From positions 56,760 through 120,759 of the forward strand of contig JAILOV010000034.1 in the NCBI GenBank assembly GCA_024690605.1: a DNA stretch of 64,000 bases, read 5' to 3'. The notes under the pieces were generated by a model, which did no database searches, had not been told where the DNA came from, and saw only the letters and a list, made by a program, of their open reading frames with translations. Position numbers and translations under genes: made by a program. Of the stretch, positions 27,188 through 36,278 are shown in pieces; position 1 is the stretch's first letter; the number at the start of each line of letters is the position of its first letter. Source of the DNA: Lachnospiraceae bacterium. GTDB taxonomy: Bacteria > Bacillota > Clostridia > Lachnospirales > Lachnospiraceae.

Positions 27188-28399
27188 ATGATCCATGAAT
27201 ATATCGCGGACGCGCTCCGCAATATCCGCAACAACAGGCTGCGCACGGCACTGACGATGCTGGGGATCGTCATCGGCATCGCGTCGGTCATCGCGGTGTT
27301 CACGATCGGCGACGGCCTGACGGCCTATGTGCAGAATGAGATGGGCGGTTTTTCCAGCAACATGGCCATGCTCCATATTGACACCTCGATCACGAATGAG
27401 CGCTTTACGCCGGAGGATATCCGGCTTCTGGATGAGAACATCCCGGGCCTCGCGGGCGCGAGCTTTGATCTCGAGAGTGAGGGGATCCTCACCGGGAAAC
27501 GCGCGGCTGTGGATGCGAGCTATACCGCCGGCAATGCCGTGATCAAGCGCTATGTATCGAACAAGATGAAGTACGGGCGTTACTTCACCGAAGATGAGGT
27601 GGAGAACCATGCCCCGGTCTGCGTGATAGCTGCACGGGATGCGCAGAAGCTCTGCGGGACCGAGGACGCGGTGGGACAGACGGTGGAATTCTCCCTTCAG
27701 GGCAGAAGTAAGACCCTCACGATCATCGGTGTTCGGGAGAATTACAGCGAAGCGATCCTGACGATCATGGATGCAATGAGTGAATACATGGCGCTCGTGG
27801 AGTTGCCCTATACGGTCGTCGCGGATCTGACCAACATGGATATGAAATCCGGGGTGCAGGAGATCCTGCTGTTCGGCGAGACCGGAAGTGACAGCAATGA
27901 TCTCATGCGGACGTCGATCCGCTTCTGGAAGAACCGCCACGGCGTGCGTGATGAAAAGGCGGTGATGTCCTTGTCGATGGCCGATGTTTCCGGAGAGATC
28001 GATACCATTTTCGCGGCGATCAAGGCCTTCATGTCGTTTGTCGCGGCGATCTCGCTCGTTGTCGGCGGGATCGGTGTCATGAACATCATGCTGGTGTCGG
28101 TGACGGAACGCACGCGGGAGATCGGCATCCGCAAATCGATCGGCGCGCGCACGGGCGCGATCCTGGTCCAGTTTCTCGCGGAGGCGATGATCATCTCGTT
28201 TCTGGGCGGGATCGTCGGCGTGACACTGGGGATCACGGTCGCCGCAGTCGCCTGCTATCTGCTGAAGTTTGAACTGTTGGTGAGCCCGTCGGTCGTGGTT
28301 CTGGCAACGGCTTTTTCCACGATGATCGGTCTGATCTTCGGACTGCATCCGGCGCGCAAGGCGGCAAAGATGAAGCCGATCGACGCGCTGCATTTCTAA
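27188..28399 (+). CDS. FtsX-like ABC permease (MacB type), first copy
   Basis: The 403-residue permease shows the MacB order: TM1 near residues 15-40 (RTALTMLGIVIGIASVIAV), an extracytoplasmic MacB core domain, then three TM helices beginning at FVAAISLVVGGIGVMNIMLVSV. The conserved cytoplasmic ERTREIGIRKSIGART follows, which contacts the ATPase. A weak GGTCGGAAACGG precedes the ATG. It is 8 bases from a second permease, so the pair may form a heterodimer. Confidence 0.9.
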   Translation: MIHEYIADALRNIRNNRLRTALTMLGIVIGIASVIAVFTIGDGLTAYVQNEMGGFSSNMAMLHIDTSITNERFTPEDIRLLDENIPGLAGASFDLESEGILTGKRAAVDASYTAGNAVIKRYVSNKMKYGRYFTEDEVENHAPVCVIAARDAQKLCGTEDAVGQTVEFSLQGRSKTLTIIGVRENYSEAILTIMDAMSEYMALVELPYTVVADLTNMDMKSGVQEILLFGETGSDSNDLMRTSIRFWKNRHGVRDEKAVMSLSMADVSGEIDTIFAAIKAFMSFVAAISLVVGGIGVMNIMLVSVTERTREIGIRKSIGARTGAILVQFLAEAMIISFLGGIVGVTLGITVAAVACYLLKFELLVSPSVVVLATAFSTMIGLIFGLHPARKAAKMKPIDALHF

Positions 28400-28407
28400 G
28401 GACAGGT

Positions 28408-29622
28408 ATGGAATACGTCAAGAGTGCTTTTGCGAGCATAAAAGAGAACAGAGGCCGGTCTTTTCTGACGATGCTGGGGATCATCATCGGCATTGCCTCC
28501 GTCATCACGATCCTTGCCATAGGCAACGGGATGAAATCCACCGTCGGCGGCGAGCTGAACGATATGCAGACCGGCGGCATCACCATTGTGCTCAACGGCA
28601 AGAAGACGGACAAGCATCTGACCGGCGCCGAGGTTCGGGAGATCGGCGAAAAGATCCCGGAAGCCTACGGCGCGTCGCCGTCGGTGACAGGCTTTGTCGA
28701 TCTCTCCGCCAGACACAAGATCTCGGCCAACGCTTCCGGCGGCAACGAAAATGTGATCTACAGCCAGAATAAAGAGGTGGTCGCCGGGCGGTTCTTTAAC
28801 ACGGAGGAGGCGGAGTCCGGCAGCGCGGTGGCCGTTCTTCCCCAGGCCTGCGCAGCGATGCTCTTCGGCTCGACCAGGGCGGTGGGCAAGATCTTTGAGA
28901 TGACCGTCAACGGCAAGAGCATGGAGATCACGGTGGTCGGTCTGATCAAGTCCGAGGAAAAGGAGATCGAACAGGCCTATCGGATCGCCAACGGCACGGA
29001 GGTCTCCTCCTCCTATCCGACGATCTATGTTCCCTATACGCTCCTCACGCAGAGCTTCGGAAGTCCCGGGGAGAACATCACCTCCTTCAAGATCTTCCCG
29101 CATCCCAACGAGCAGGACGCGGCGAGCCTGCGCACGAGGCGTGTCACGGAGAGTCTGCTGGGACTGCGCGGACAGGATGCCGTTACGGTGCAGTCCTATG
29201 CCAGCATGCTGGAGACCTTCAACAAGATCCTGAATGTGGTGACGCTCGTCGTCGCGTTCGTCGCCGCGATCTCGCTCCTTGTCGGCGGGATCGGCGTCAT
29301 GAACATCATGACCGTGTCGGTGACGGAGCGGACCAGGGAGATCGGGATCCGCAAGTCGCTCGGGGCGCGGACGAGCTCCATTCTGCTCCAGTTTCTCATA
29401 GAAAGCGCACTGATCACCCTGATCGGCGGCTTCATCGGGATGATCGCGGGGTACAGCCTCACCTTTATCGTATCAAAATTCATGAGTTTTCCGCCGAAGA
29501 TCCGTCTGGAGGATGTGGCGCTGGTCGTTGCGATCTCCAGCTCGATCGGTCTGTTCTTCGGCATCTATCCGGCGCTGCGCGCGGCAAAGATGAATCCGAT
29601 CGAAGCGTTAAGATATGAGTGA
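28408..29622 (+). CDS. FtsX-like ABC permease (MacB type), second copy
   Basis: The 404-residue permease is paralogous to its neighbour: TM1 SFLTMLGIIIGIASVITI, a MacB core of different sequence, then three TM helices and ERTREIGIRKSLGART. The C-terminal halves are nearly alike while the outer domains have diverged, consistent with a heterodimeric transporter reading its substrate with two different surfaces. It is the last gene of the efflux set; the next gene is 58 bases away with its own ribosome site. Confidence 0.9.
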   Translation: MEYVKSAFASIKENRGRSFLTMLGIIIGIASVITILAIGNGMKSTVGGELNDMQTGGITIVLNGKKTDKHLTGAEVREIGEKIPEAYGASPSVTGFVDLSARHKISANASGGNENVIYSQNKEVVAGRFFNTEEAESGSAVAVLPQACAAMLFGSTRAVGKIFEMTVNGKSMEITVVGLIKSEEKEIEQAYRIANGTEVSSSYPTIYVPYTLLTQSFGSPGENITSFKIFPHPNEQDAASLRTRRVTESLLGLRGQDAVTVQSYASMLETFNKILNVVTLVVAFVAAISLLVGGIGVMNIMTVSVTERTREIGIRKSLGARTSSILLQFLIESALITLIGGFIGMIAGYSLTFIVSKFMSFPPKIRLEDVALVVAISSSIGLFFGIYPALRAAKMNPIEALRYE

Positions 29623-29680
29623 TAAGAGCGTCACGTGAAAACGCTGTGGTCTCGGTAACACGGAATGAAAGGAGGATCCC

Positions 29681-30874
29681 ATGGTTAACACACAGGAGGT
29701 TGTACAGGACACGCGCTGGATCGGCGGCAGTGACCGCAGGATCGCGCTTTTCGAGAACATTTTCCCGCTGGAGAACGGCGTCTCCTACAACAGTTATCTG
29801 GTGACCGATGAGAAGACGGTGTTGTTCGACACGGCGGATATCGCGGTTTCCGATCAGTTTCTGGAGAATCTGCAGGCGGCGCTCGCGGGGAGGAAACTGG
29901 ATTATCTCGTCGTGCTCCACATGGAGCCGGATCACTGCTCGCAGATCCGGACCGTTGCGGCACTCTATCCGGGGCTGACCCTCGTCGGAAACGCCAAGAC
30001 CTTTACCATGATGCAGCAGTTCTTCCCGGAGACGGCCGCACTTCCGCGGGTGGAGGTCAAGGAGGGGGACACGCTTTCTTCCGGAAAACACACCTATCAT
30101 TTTGTGATGGCACCGATGGTGCACTGGCCGGAGGCGATGTTTGCCTATGATGACGCGACGAAGGCGCTGTTTTCCGCCGACGCGTTCGGAACCTTCGGCG
30201 CGCTGGACGCGGGGATCTTCGCGGATGAGGTTGATTTTGAGAAGAAATATCTGGACGAGGCGCGGCGCTATTACGCAAATATCGTCGGCAAGTACGGGAT
30301 GCAGGTGCAGGCGGTGCTGAAAAAAGCCGCCGGACTGGATATCGCCGTGATCTGCCCGCTGCACGGACCGGTGTGGCGCAAGGATCTCGCCTGGTTCATC
30401 GACAAATACGACAAATGGAGCAGATATGAGCCCGAGGACGACGGGATCGTGCTCATCTACGGTTCGCTCTACGGACATACCGCGAGCGCGGCGGCCCTGA
30501 TCGCGCACAGACTGGAGGAGAAGAGCGGGAAAACGGTGCGTGTCTTTGATGTGTCCAAGACCCACAGCTCCTGTCTGGTCGGGGAGATCTGGAAGAGCGG
30601 GACGGTGGTACTCGCCTCTCCCACCTATAACAACGGGATCTACCTGCCGATGCAGGCGCTCCTGCATGACCTGCGCGCACTTGGCTTAAAGAACCGGAAG
30701 TTTGCCCTCATCGAGAACGGCACCTGGGCGCCGGTCGCTGGCAAACTCATGCGTGAGGAACTCGCGGGTCTCACCGGCTGCACGGTCGTGGAGGAGACGC
30801 TCACCATCAAGTCCGCACTGCACGAGACGGACAGTGAGCGCGTGGATGCTTTTGTCGAAGCCGTGACCGCATAA
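29681..30874 (+). CDS. Flavodiiron protein (FprA-type O2/NO reductase)
   Basis: This soluble enzyme reduces O2 to water or NO to N2O to protect anaerobes. In 397 residues there is an N-terminal metallo-beta-lactamase domain with di-iron ligands H80-x-E82-x-D84-H85 (HMEPDH), then His in APMVHWPEAM, Asp in SADAFG and His in CPLHGPVW. A C-terminal flavodoxin domain has the FMN phosphate loop YGSLYGHTAS. No rubredoxin domain is fused. The ATG has AAAGGAGG 9 bases upstream. It stands alone between an efflux operon and htrA. Confidence 0.95.
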   Translation: MVNTQEVVQDTRWIGGSDRRIALFENIFPLENGVSYNSYLVTDEKTVLFDTADIAVSDQFLENLQAALAGRKLDYLVVLHMEPDHCSQIRTVAALYPGLTLVGNAKTFTMMQQFFPETAALPRVEVKEGDTLSSGKHTYHFVMAPMVHWPEAMFAYDDATKALFSADAFGTFGALDAGIFADEVDFEKKYLDEARRYYANIVGKYGMQVQAVLKKAAGLDIAVICPLHGPVWRKDLAWFIDKYDKWSRYEPEDDGIVLIYGSLYGHTASAAALIAHRLEEKSGKTVRVFDVSKTHSSCLVGEIWKSGTVVLASPTYNNGIYLPMQALLHDLRALGLKNRKFALIENGTWAPVAGKLMREELAGLTGCTVVEETLTIKSALHETDSERVDAFVEAVTA

Positions 30875-30995
30875 ATCACAGAATCGACAATCCGTTTTCA
30901 CAATTTGAACACAAATAGCCGCTACAATGGGCGATGGTATCTGAGGAAAGGCGCTTTTCGGCGTGTCCTGAATGAAAAGAGAGGAGATCATCGCC

Positions 30996-32741
30996 ATGTG
31001 GGAGAATGCGGAACAGAACAAAACCGGATTGACGGGCGAGGGGAACGGAACGGATCCGTCGAAGCAGACGTCATCCAACTATGTAAATAACGGCCAGCCG
31101 ATGTCCTATGGACAGAATGCCGGACAGACCGGAAACTACGGCACGGGGAGCGGTCCGCAGAATTATGGCGGGCAGCAGGGTTACAGCCAGCAGAACGCGT
31201 GGCAGAACCCCTACACCAATCGCTACAACCAGACCTACAATTACACAAACACGCAGTTCAATGCCGGCTATCCCGCCGGCGGAAACGGCGGCAGAAAAAA
31301 GAAGGGTGTCGGCAAAAAGATCGGGATCGGTGTTCTGATCGCCGCGCTGGTCGCGCTGGTGATCTTCGGCCTCTATGAGGTCGCGCAGCATGTGCCGCTG
31401 TCCGGTTCCGACAAAAAGGCCGTCGCGAAGATCGAAAAACAGGAGACCGAACAGATTGTGCCTGCGAATGAGGATGCCTCGTCGGCGACGCAGGAGGATG
31501 CTTCGGCCGGTCAGGATGCCGCATCCGCAGGGGAGAACGCGCAGAGCGGATCCGACGGGCAGCGCGTCGCGACGATCTCGGCGCCCACGCCCGTGGTCGT
31601 GTCCGATGTGACGCAGGTGGTGGCCTCTTCGATGCCGGCGATCGTCGCGATCGACAATAATTTCACGCAGACCGTCAATTACTTCGGTCAGCGCTACACG
31701 CAGGAGGCTACCGGTTCCGGTTCCGGGATCATTGTGGGACAGAATGAAAATACCCTGCTGATCGCGACCAATTATCATGTGGTCGAGGACGCGGACAGCC
31801 TGAGCGTGCAGTTTGTTGACGGAGAAAAAGCGGAAGCGCAGCTCAAGGACAGTGATCCGGATATGGATCTTGCCGTGATCGCGGTACCGCTCAAGGATAT
31901 CAAGAACAGCACGATGGACAGCATCGTGATCGCAACCCTCGGAGATTCCGATTCCCTGAAACTCGGTGAACCTGCCATTGCGATCGGTAACGCGCTGGGA
32001 CAGGGGCAGTCCGTGACGGTCGGTGTGATCAGCGCACTGGATCGCGAGATCCAGATCTCGCAGACGGAGACCGGCACCTTTATCCAGACGGACGCGGCGA
32101 TCAACCCCGGCAATTCGGGTGGCGCACTCTTAAATTCCGCGGGCGAGGTCATCGGTATCAACTCCAATAAATTTGCCGATACGGATGTTGAGGGGATGGG
32201 CTTTGCGATCCCGATCTCCGTGGCCCAGCCGATCATTGACGAGATGATGAACCGCGAACTGGTAGCGGATGAGGACAGAGGCTATCTCGGGATCTCCGGC
32301 ACAACGGTTCCCTATGAGTATACCGGGATCGAGGGTGTGCGTGTGCGGGCGGTAACGCCCGGAAGCGGTGCCGATGCGGCAGGCCTGAAAGAGGATGATA
32401 TCATCATCCGCATGAACGGTGAGAGCATCAAATCCATGGAAAGCCTGCAGAACAAACTGAAATACTGCAAGGCGGGTGATAAGGTCACACTGACCATTCT
32501 GCGCAGACAGAATGACCGCTATGTCGAGGTGGATGTGGACGTGAAGCTCTCGAACGGCAAGGCGGCCGGTATCAGCAGCGACGGACAGGAGACGCAGCAG
32601 CAACAGCAGCAACAGCAGCAACAGCAGGAACAGCAGGAACAGCAGCAGGGTGGAGACAACGGCGGCAGTTACTACTATTTCGGAAACGGAGACGGAGGGA
32701 GCGGCTTCCCGTTCAGTTTCCCCTTCTTCGGAAATTATTAA
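30996..32741 (+). CDS. HtrA/DegP-type trypsin-like serine protease with PDZ domain
   Basis: This is a membrane-anchored quality-control protease. In 581 residues the order is a Gln/Asn/Tyr-rich cytoplasmic tail, a TM helix (IGVLIAALVALVIFGLYEVA), a Ser/Ala/Glu linker and a trypsin-like domain. The triad is His in TNYHVVEDA, Asp in PDMDLAVIAV and Ser in NPGNSGGALL. One PDZ domain (GYLGISG onward) follows, then a polyglutamine tract and a Gly/Tyr/Phe tail. ATG 30996 is preferred to ATG 30972 because GAGGAG sits 9 bases before it. clpX starts 9 bases downstream, an unusual pairing of two protein-quality genes. Confidence 0.93.
   Translation: MWENAEQNKTGLTGEGNGTDPSKQTSSNYVNNGQPMSYGQNAGQTGNYGTGSGPQNYGGQQGYSQQNAWQNPYTNRYNQTYNYTNTQFNAGYPAGGNGGRKKKGVGKKIGIGVLIAALVALVIFGLYEVAQHVPLSGSDKKAVAKIEKQETEQIVPANEDASSATQEDASAGQDAASAGENAQSGSDGQRVATISAPTPVVVSDVTQVVASSMPAIVAIDNNFTQTVNYFGQRYTQEATGSGSGIIVGQNENTLLIATNYHVVEDADSLSVQFVDGEKAEAQLKDSDPDMDLAVIAVPLKDIKNSTMDSIVIATLGDSDSLKLGEPAIAIGNALGQGQSVTVGVISALDREIQISQTETGTFIQTDAAINPGNSGGALLNSAGEVIGINSNKFADTDVEGMGFAIPISVAQPIIDEMMNRELVADEDRGYLGISGTTVPYEYTGIEGVRVRAVTPGSGADAAGLKEDDIIIRMNGESIKSMESLQNKLKYCKAGDKVTLTILRRQNDRYVEVDVDVKLSNGKAAGISSDGQETQQQQQQQQQQQEQQEQQQGGDNGGSYYYFGNGDGGSGFPFSFPFFGNY
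32595..32648 (+). repeat. CAG/CAA repeat encoding polyglutamine
   Basis: Eighteen codons alternate CAG and CAA with two GAA interruptions, giving eleven Gln, Glu, two Gln, Glu and three Gln near the HtrA C-terminus. The frame is kept. The mixed codons make slippage less likely than a pure repeat. Confidence 0.95.
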
Positions 32742-32750
32742 GAGGAGCTT

Positions 32751-34220
32751 ATGAGCGAGAGGGACGATGATCTGAAGCAGGAACAGGATCAGGACCGGCA
32801 GGATCAGAACAGCGCCGGGGATGGACAGGGAGACGGCGGCAGCTATGAGGAGATCTGCTTTGTCTGCAGACGGCCGGAATCCAAAGCGGGCAAGATGTTC
32901 CATCTCCCCAACCGGATCAGCATCTGTGAGGATTGCATGCAGCGTCTCATGGATCAGGCGGCGCAGTTCGATTATAACGGCCTGCTGAACAATCCCGATC
33001 TGCTGAAAGAGCTGAACAAGCACGGGATGCCGAATATCGGCTTTATGAACATTGGGGATATCGCGAACGGTATCCCCAATTCCCAGCGCATCAAAAAGCG
33101 CAAGGAGAAAAAAGAAGGCGAGGAGCCGGTATTTGACATCAAAAAACTGCCCGCGCCGCACAGGATCAAGGCGCAGCTCGACGACTATGTGATCGGTCAG
33201 GAGCACGCCAAGAAGGTGATCTCCGTTGCCGTCTACAACCACTACAAAAGAGTGGCGATGGATGCAAAGGATGAGATCGAGATCGACAAATCCAATATCC
33301 TGCTCATCGGGCCGACAGGCTCCGGCAAAACGTATCTCGTCAAAACGCTGGCGAAGCTTCTGGACGTGCCGCTCGCAATCGCGGACGCGACGTCCCTGAC
33401 CGAGGCCGGCTATATCGGCGACGATATCGAAAGCTGTGTTTCCAAGCTGCTTGCTGCGGCCGACAATGATATCGACCGGACGGAGCAGGGCATCATCTTT
33501 ATCGATGAGATCGACAAGATCGCGAGGAAACGGGATGAGCATCACCACGCGGTCGGCAGTGAAGCGGTGCAGCAGGGGCTCTTAAAGATCCTGGAGGGTT
33601 CGGAGATCGAGGTGCCGGTGGGCGCGGGATCCAAGAACATGATGGTGCCGCTGGCGAGAGTCAACACCAGAAACATCCTGTTCATCTGCGGCGGCGCGTT
33701 TCCCGATCTGAACGAGGTGATCGGCAACCGTCTGAAGAAGCAGACCTCCATCGGTTTTTCCGCGGATCTCAAGGACAAATTCGATCAGGACAAGAACCTG
33801 CAGAAGCAGGTGACGACGGAGGATCTGAAGAAATACGGCATGATCCCCGAATTTCTGGGCCGTCTGCCGATCATCTGCCCGCTGGAATCGCTCACGAAGG
33901 AGATGCTTGTCGAGATCCTGAAGAAACCGAAGAACGCGATCCTGAAGCAGTATCAGAAGCTGTTGCAGATGGACGAGGTGGATCTGGAGTTCGACGACGG
34001 TGCGCTGGAAGCGATCGCGGAAAAGGCGATCGAAAAGGAGACCGGCGCGCGCGCACTGCGCGCGATCATCGAGGAGTTCATGCTCGATATCATGTATGAG
34101 ATCCCCAAGGACGATAATATCGGCCGTGTCACGATCACACGGGACTATATTGAAGGGAAAGGAGCACCGGTCATCGAGGTGAGGACCGCGGGTGTGCCGC
34201 GGATCGAGGCGATGGCATAG
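32751..34220 (+). CDS. clpX: ClpX, ATP-dependent protease ATPase subunit
   Basis: ClpX is the hexameric AAA+ unfoldase feeding ClpP. The 489-residue protein is longer than the usual 410-430. A Gln/Asp-rich leader of about 30 residues precedes the zinc-binding domain (CFVC and CEDC pairs), and the inter-domain linker is extended (ISNSQRIKKRKEKKEGEEPV region). Walker A GPTGSGKT, Walker B IIFIDEIDKIARK and the sensor/arginine region are present. The ClpP-contact loop expected as IGF near TSIGFSAD is present. No clpP or tig gene is adjacent, unlike the common tig-clpP-clpX order. AAGAGGAG ribosome site. Confidence 0.95.
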   Translation: MSERDDDLKQEQDQDRQDQNSAGDGQGDGGSYEEICFVCRRPESKAGKMFHLPNRISICEDCMQRLMDQAAQFDYNGLLNNPDLLKELNKHGMPNIGFMNIGDIANGIPNSQRIKKRKEKKEGEEPVFDIKKLPAPHRIKAQLDDYVIGQEHAKKVISVAVYNHYKRVAMDAKDEIEIDKSNILLIGPTGSGKTYLVKTLAKLLDVPLAIADATSLTEAGYIGDDIESCVSKLLAAADNDIDRTEQGIIFIDEIDKIARKRDEHHHAVGSEAVQQGLLKILEGSEIEVPVGAGSKNMMVPLARVNTRNILFICGGAFPDLNEVIGNRLKKQTSIGFSADLKDKFDQDKNLQKQVTTEDLKKYGMIPEFLGRLPIICPLESLTKEMLVEILKKPKNAILKQYQKLLQMDEVDLEFDDGALEAIAEKAIEKETGARALRAIIEEFMLDIMYEIPKDDNIGRVTITRDYIEGKGAPVIEVRTAGVPRIEAMA

Positions 34221-34239
34221 TTTATGCCGGGATGCGCAC

Positions 34240-35601
34240 CTAGACTGCGAGGTGCAGCACGCGGGTTGCGATCGCGAAATAAACCATGAGCGCGACGGCA
34301 TCGACGATCGTGGTGATGAGAGGCGATGCCATAACGGCAGGGTCAAAATTCAGACGTTTCGCCAACAGCGGCAGCGTGCAGCCGATCGCCTTGGCGAAGA
34401 GCACGACGATCACGAGGGTCGAGCAGATCACGAGCGCGACCAGGACCGACAGGTGATCCAGCAGCAGGAGCTTGATAAAGTTGGCGGCTGCCAGTGTCAG
34501 GCCGCACAGGATCGCCACACGGAATTCCTTCCATAGCGTTTTCGGCAGCTCCCTGAATTCGATCTCCCCCAGAGAAATACCGCGGATAATGGAAACGGAC
34601 GCCTGAGAACCGGCGTTGCCGCTGGTGTCCATGAGCATCGGGATGTAGGCGGTCAGCACAAGATAGCCGGCGAGGGCCTGTTCATAGTGTGTGATGATCG
34701 CGCCGGTAAAGGTGGCTGAGATCATCAGGAACAGGAGCCAGGGGATCCGGTTCTTCCATGTCTCCAGAACACCTGTCTTGAAATAGGGCTTATCGGAAGG
34801 AAGGATAGCCGCCATCTTTTCGATATCCTCCGTTGCCTCTTCCTGCAGGATATCGACGACATCGTCGATCGTGATGATGCCGACCATGCGGTTCTCATTA
34901 TCGACGACGGGCATCGCGGTGAAGTCATATTTCTGGAAGGCCTGTGCCACCTCTTCCTGGTCGGTCGCCGTGTTGATCGAGATGACATTCTTGTTCATGA
35001 TATCCCCGATGACGGCGTTTTCATCCATGATCAGGAGATAGCGCAGCGCAACGGTTCCCAAAAGGATCCGCTGGTCGTCGACCACATAGCAGGTGTTGCA
35101 GGTCTCTTTGTCGAGACCGATGCGGCGGATCCGGATGATTGCCTCGGAGACGGTCATCTTGGCGCGCAGATCGACAAACTCCACGGTCATGAGGCTGCCG
35201 GCGGAATCGTCGGTGTAACGCAGCAGGTGATTGATGTCCTTGCGCGTGTCCGGATGTGCGTTCGCGAGGATCTTTTTGACGATGTTCGCAGGCATCTCTT
35301 CGAGCAGGTCGGTCGCATCATCTGCGTAGAGGTTGTCGATGATGCTGGACGCTTCCTTGTCGGACAGGGAGGTGATGATGTACTGCTGGTCATCCAGTTC
35401 CAGGTCGGCGAAGACATCGGCGGCCATATCCTTGGGCAGGATGCGGAACATCTTCAGGGAGTCCTCGTCCTCCATGTCGTCGAGTACATCGGCGATATCG
35501 GCGGTGTTCATTTCCTTCATGCGGGCGCGGAGCTCCGGATACTGTTTGTTTTTCAGGAGCATTTCCAGCTCCTCGCGGAACTGCTGCAGATCCTCTTCCA
35601 T
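34240..35601 (-). CDS. mgtE: MgtE magnesium transporter
   Basis: This Mg2+-selective channel/transporter of 453 residues has an N domain of helical repeats (about 1-125), a CBS pair (YVVDDQRILLGTV and DNENRMVGIITIDDVVDI) that senses Mg2+, and five TM helices. The permeation signature TSGNAGSQASVSIIRGI and the final helix starting VDAVALMVYFAIA are present. The start at 35601 is chosen over an in-frame ATG at 35625 because GGGAGG sits about 7 bases before it. The leader is only about 65 bases, too short for an M-box riboswitch. The gene converges with clpX. Confidence 0.95.
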   Translation of the reverse strand: MEEDLQQFREELEMLLKNKQYPELRARMKEMNTADIADVLDDMEDEDSLKMFRILPKDMAADVFADLELDDQQYIITSLSDKEASSIIDNLYADDATDLLEEMPANIVKKILANAHPDTRKDINHLLRYTDDSAGSLMTVEFVDLRAKMTVSEAIIRIRRIGLDKETCNTCYVVDDQRILLGTVALRYLLIMDENAVIGDIMNKNVISINTATDQEEVAQAFQKYDFTAMPVVDNENRMVGIITIDDVVDILQEEATEDIEKMAAILPSDKPYFKTGVLETWKNRIPWLLFLMISATFTGAIITHYEQALAGYLVLTAYIPMLMDTSGNAGSQASVSIIRGISLGEIEFRELPKTLWKEFRVAILCGLTLAAANFIKLLLLDHLSVLVALVICSTLVIVVLFAKAIGCTLPLLAKRLNFDPAVMASPLITTIVDAVALMVYFAIATRVLHLAV

Positions 35602-35648
35602 AGCTGTCCTCCCGACGATCGACAAAGCATGACGCGTGTCTGCGGATA

Positions 35649-35677
35649 TTGCACAGACGCAGTAAATGTGCTACTAT
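35649..35677 (+). promoter_or_regulatory. Sigma-A type promoter for the SprA-like gene
   Basis: TTGCAC (35649-35654), 17-base spacer and TACTAT (35672-35677). Its -10 overlaps the -10 of the mgtE promoter on the other strand. Confidence 0.55.
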
Positions 35678-35704
35678 TGTAATGAACTGTCGGCTTTTTT
35701 GCAA
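35676..35704 (-). promoter_or_regulatory. Sigma-A type promoter for mgtE
   Basis: On the minus strand TTGCAA (35704-35699), 17-base spacer and TACAAT (35681-35676), placing the transcript start about 65 bases before the mgtE ATG. Confidence 0.65.
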
Positions 35705-35721
35705 TACGGAGCAGGTCATTC

Positions 35722-36240
35722 ATGGGGATCGGCGGCATCTACAACGGATATAACGCTGGATACTATGGTTGGGGATTTTCCGGCATCGGCGGCGCTTCAG
35801 GCGTTTCCGGCGCGGGGGAGACCGGCGGCGTTATCTTAAATCCCGGCGAATCCACCAAAGTCACACCGGGGCACCGTTCTTCGCCCGCGGAATGCCAGAC
35901 CTGCAAGGAGCGCAAATACAAGGACGGTTCCGATGAGAGCGATGTTTCGTTTCAGACAGCCCAGCACATCGATCCGTCCGCGGCAGGCGCGCGTGTGCGT
36001 GCGCATGAGCAGGAGCATGTTGCCAATGCCTATGAAAAGGCCGCAAAGGGCGACGGCAAGGTGCTGCAGGCATCCGTTCAGATCAAGACGGCGGTCTGTC
36101 CCGAATGCGGCAGGGTCTATGTATCCGGCGGTGTGACCAGCACGAAGATCGCCTATAACAATGATGATGACTATTCCAAACGCAGAAAGCAGATGGATGC
36201 CGCGCTTCTTCCGGGCATGAATTTCGATGCCGCGGTATAA
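35722..36240 (+). CDS. SprA-family putative metalloprotease-like protein
   Basis: The 172-residue protein has a Gly/Tyr-rich start (GIGGIYNGYNAGYYGWG), a CxxC pair (CQTCKERKYKDGSDE) and the zincin-like motif HEQEHV in VRAHEQEHVANAYEKA. A second CxxC (CPECGRVYVSGG) comes near the end. The combination CxxC-KYKDGSD-HExxH-CxxC is that of the SprA-related family, named from surface proteins and often called putative metalloproteases; proteolysis is not proven. There is no signal peptide or TM helix. It has its own promoter, which overlaps that of mgtE. Confidence 0.7.
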   Translation: MGIGGIYNGYNAGYYGWGFSGIGGASGVSGAGETGGVILNPGESTKVTPGHRSSPAECQTCKERKYKDGSDESDVSFQTAQHIDPSAAGARVRAHEQEHVANAYEKAAKGDGKVLQASVQIKTAVCPECGRVYVSGGVTSTKIAYNNDDDYSKRRKQMDAALLPGMNFDAAV

Positions 36241-36278
36241 GCGGGCTGTGGATCTGTCGGATCGCATTTTTTGATCTT

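Noticed and set aside
35602..35721. M-box magnesium riboswitch before mgtE
   Set aside because: The predicted leader is about 65 bases, far shorter than an M-box of about 160, and no such structure is seen.
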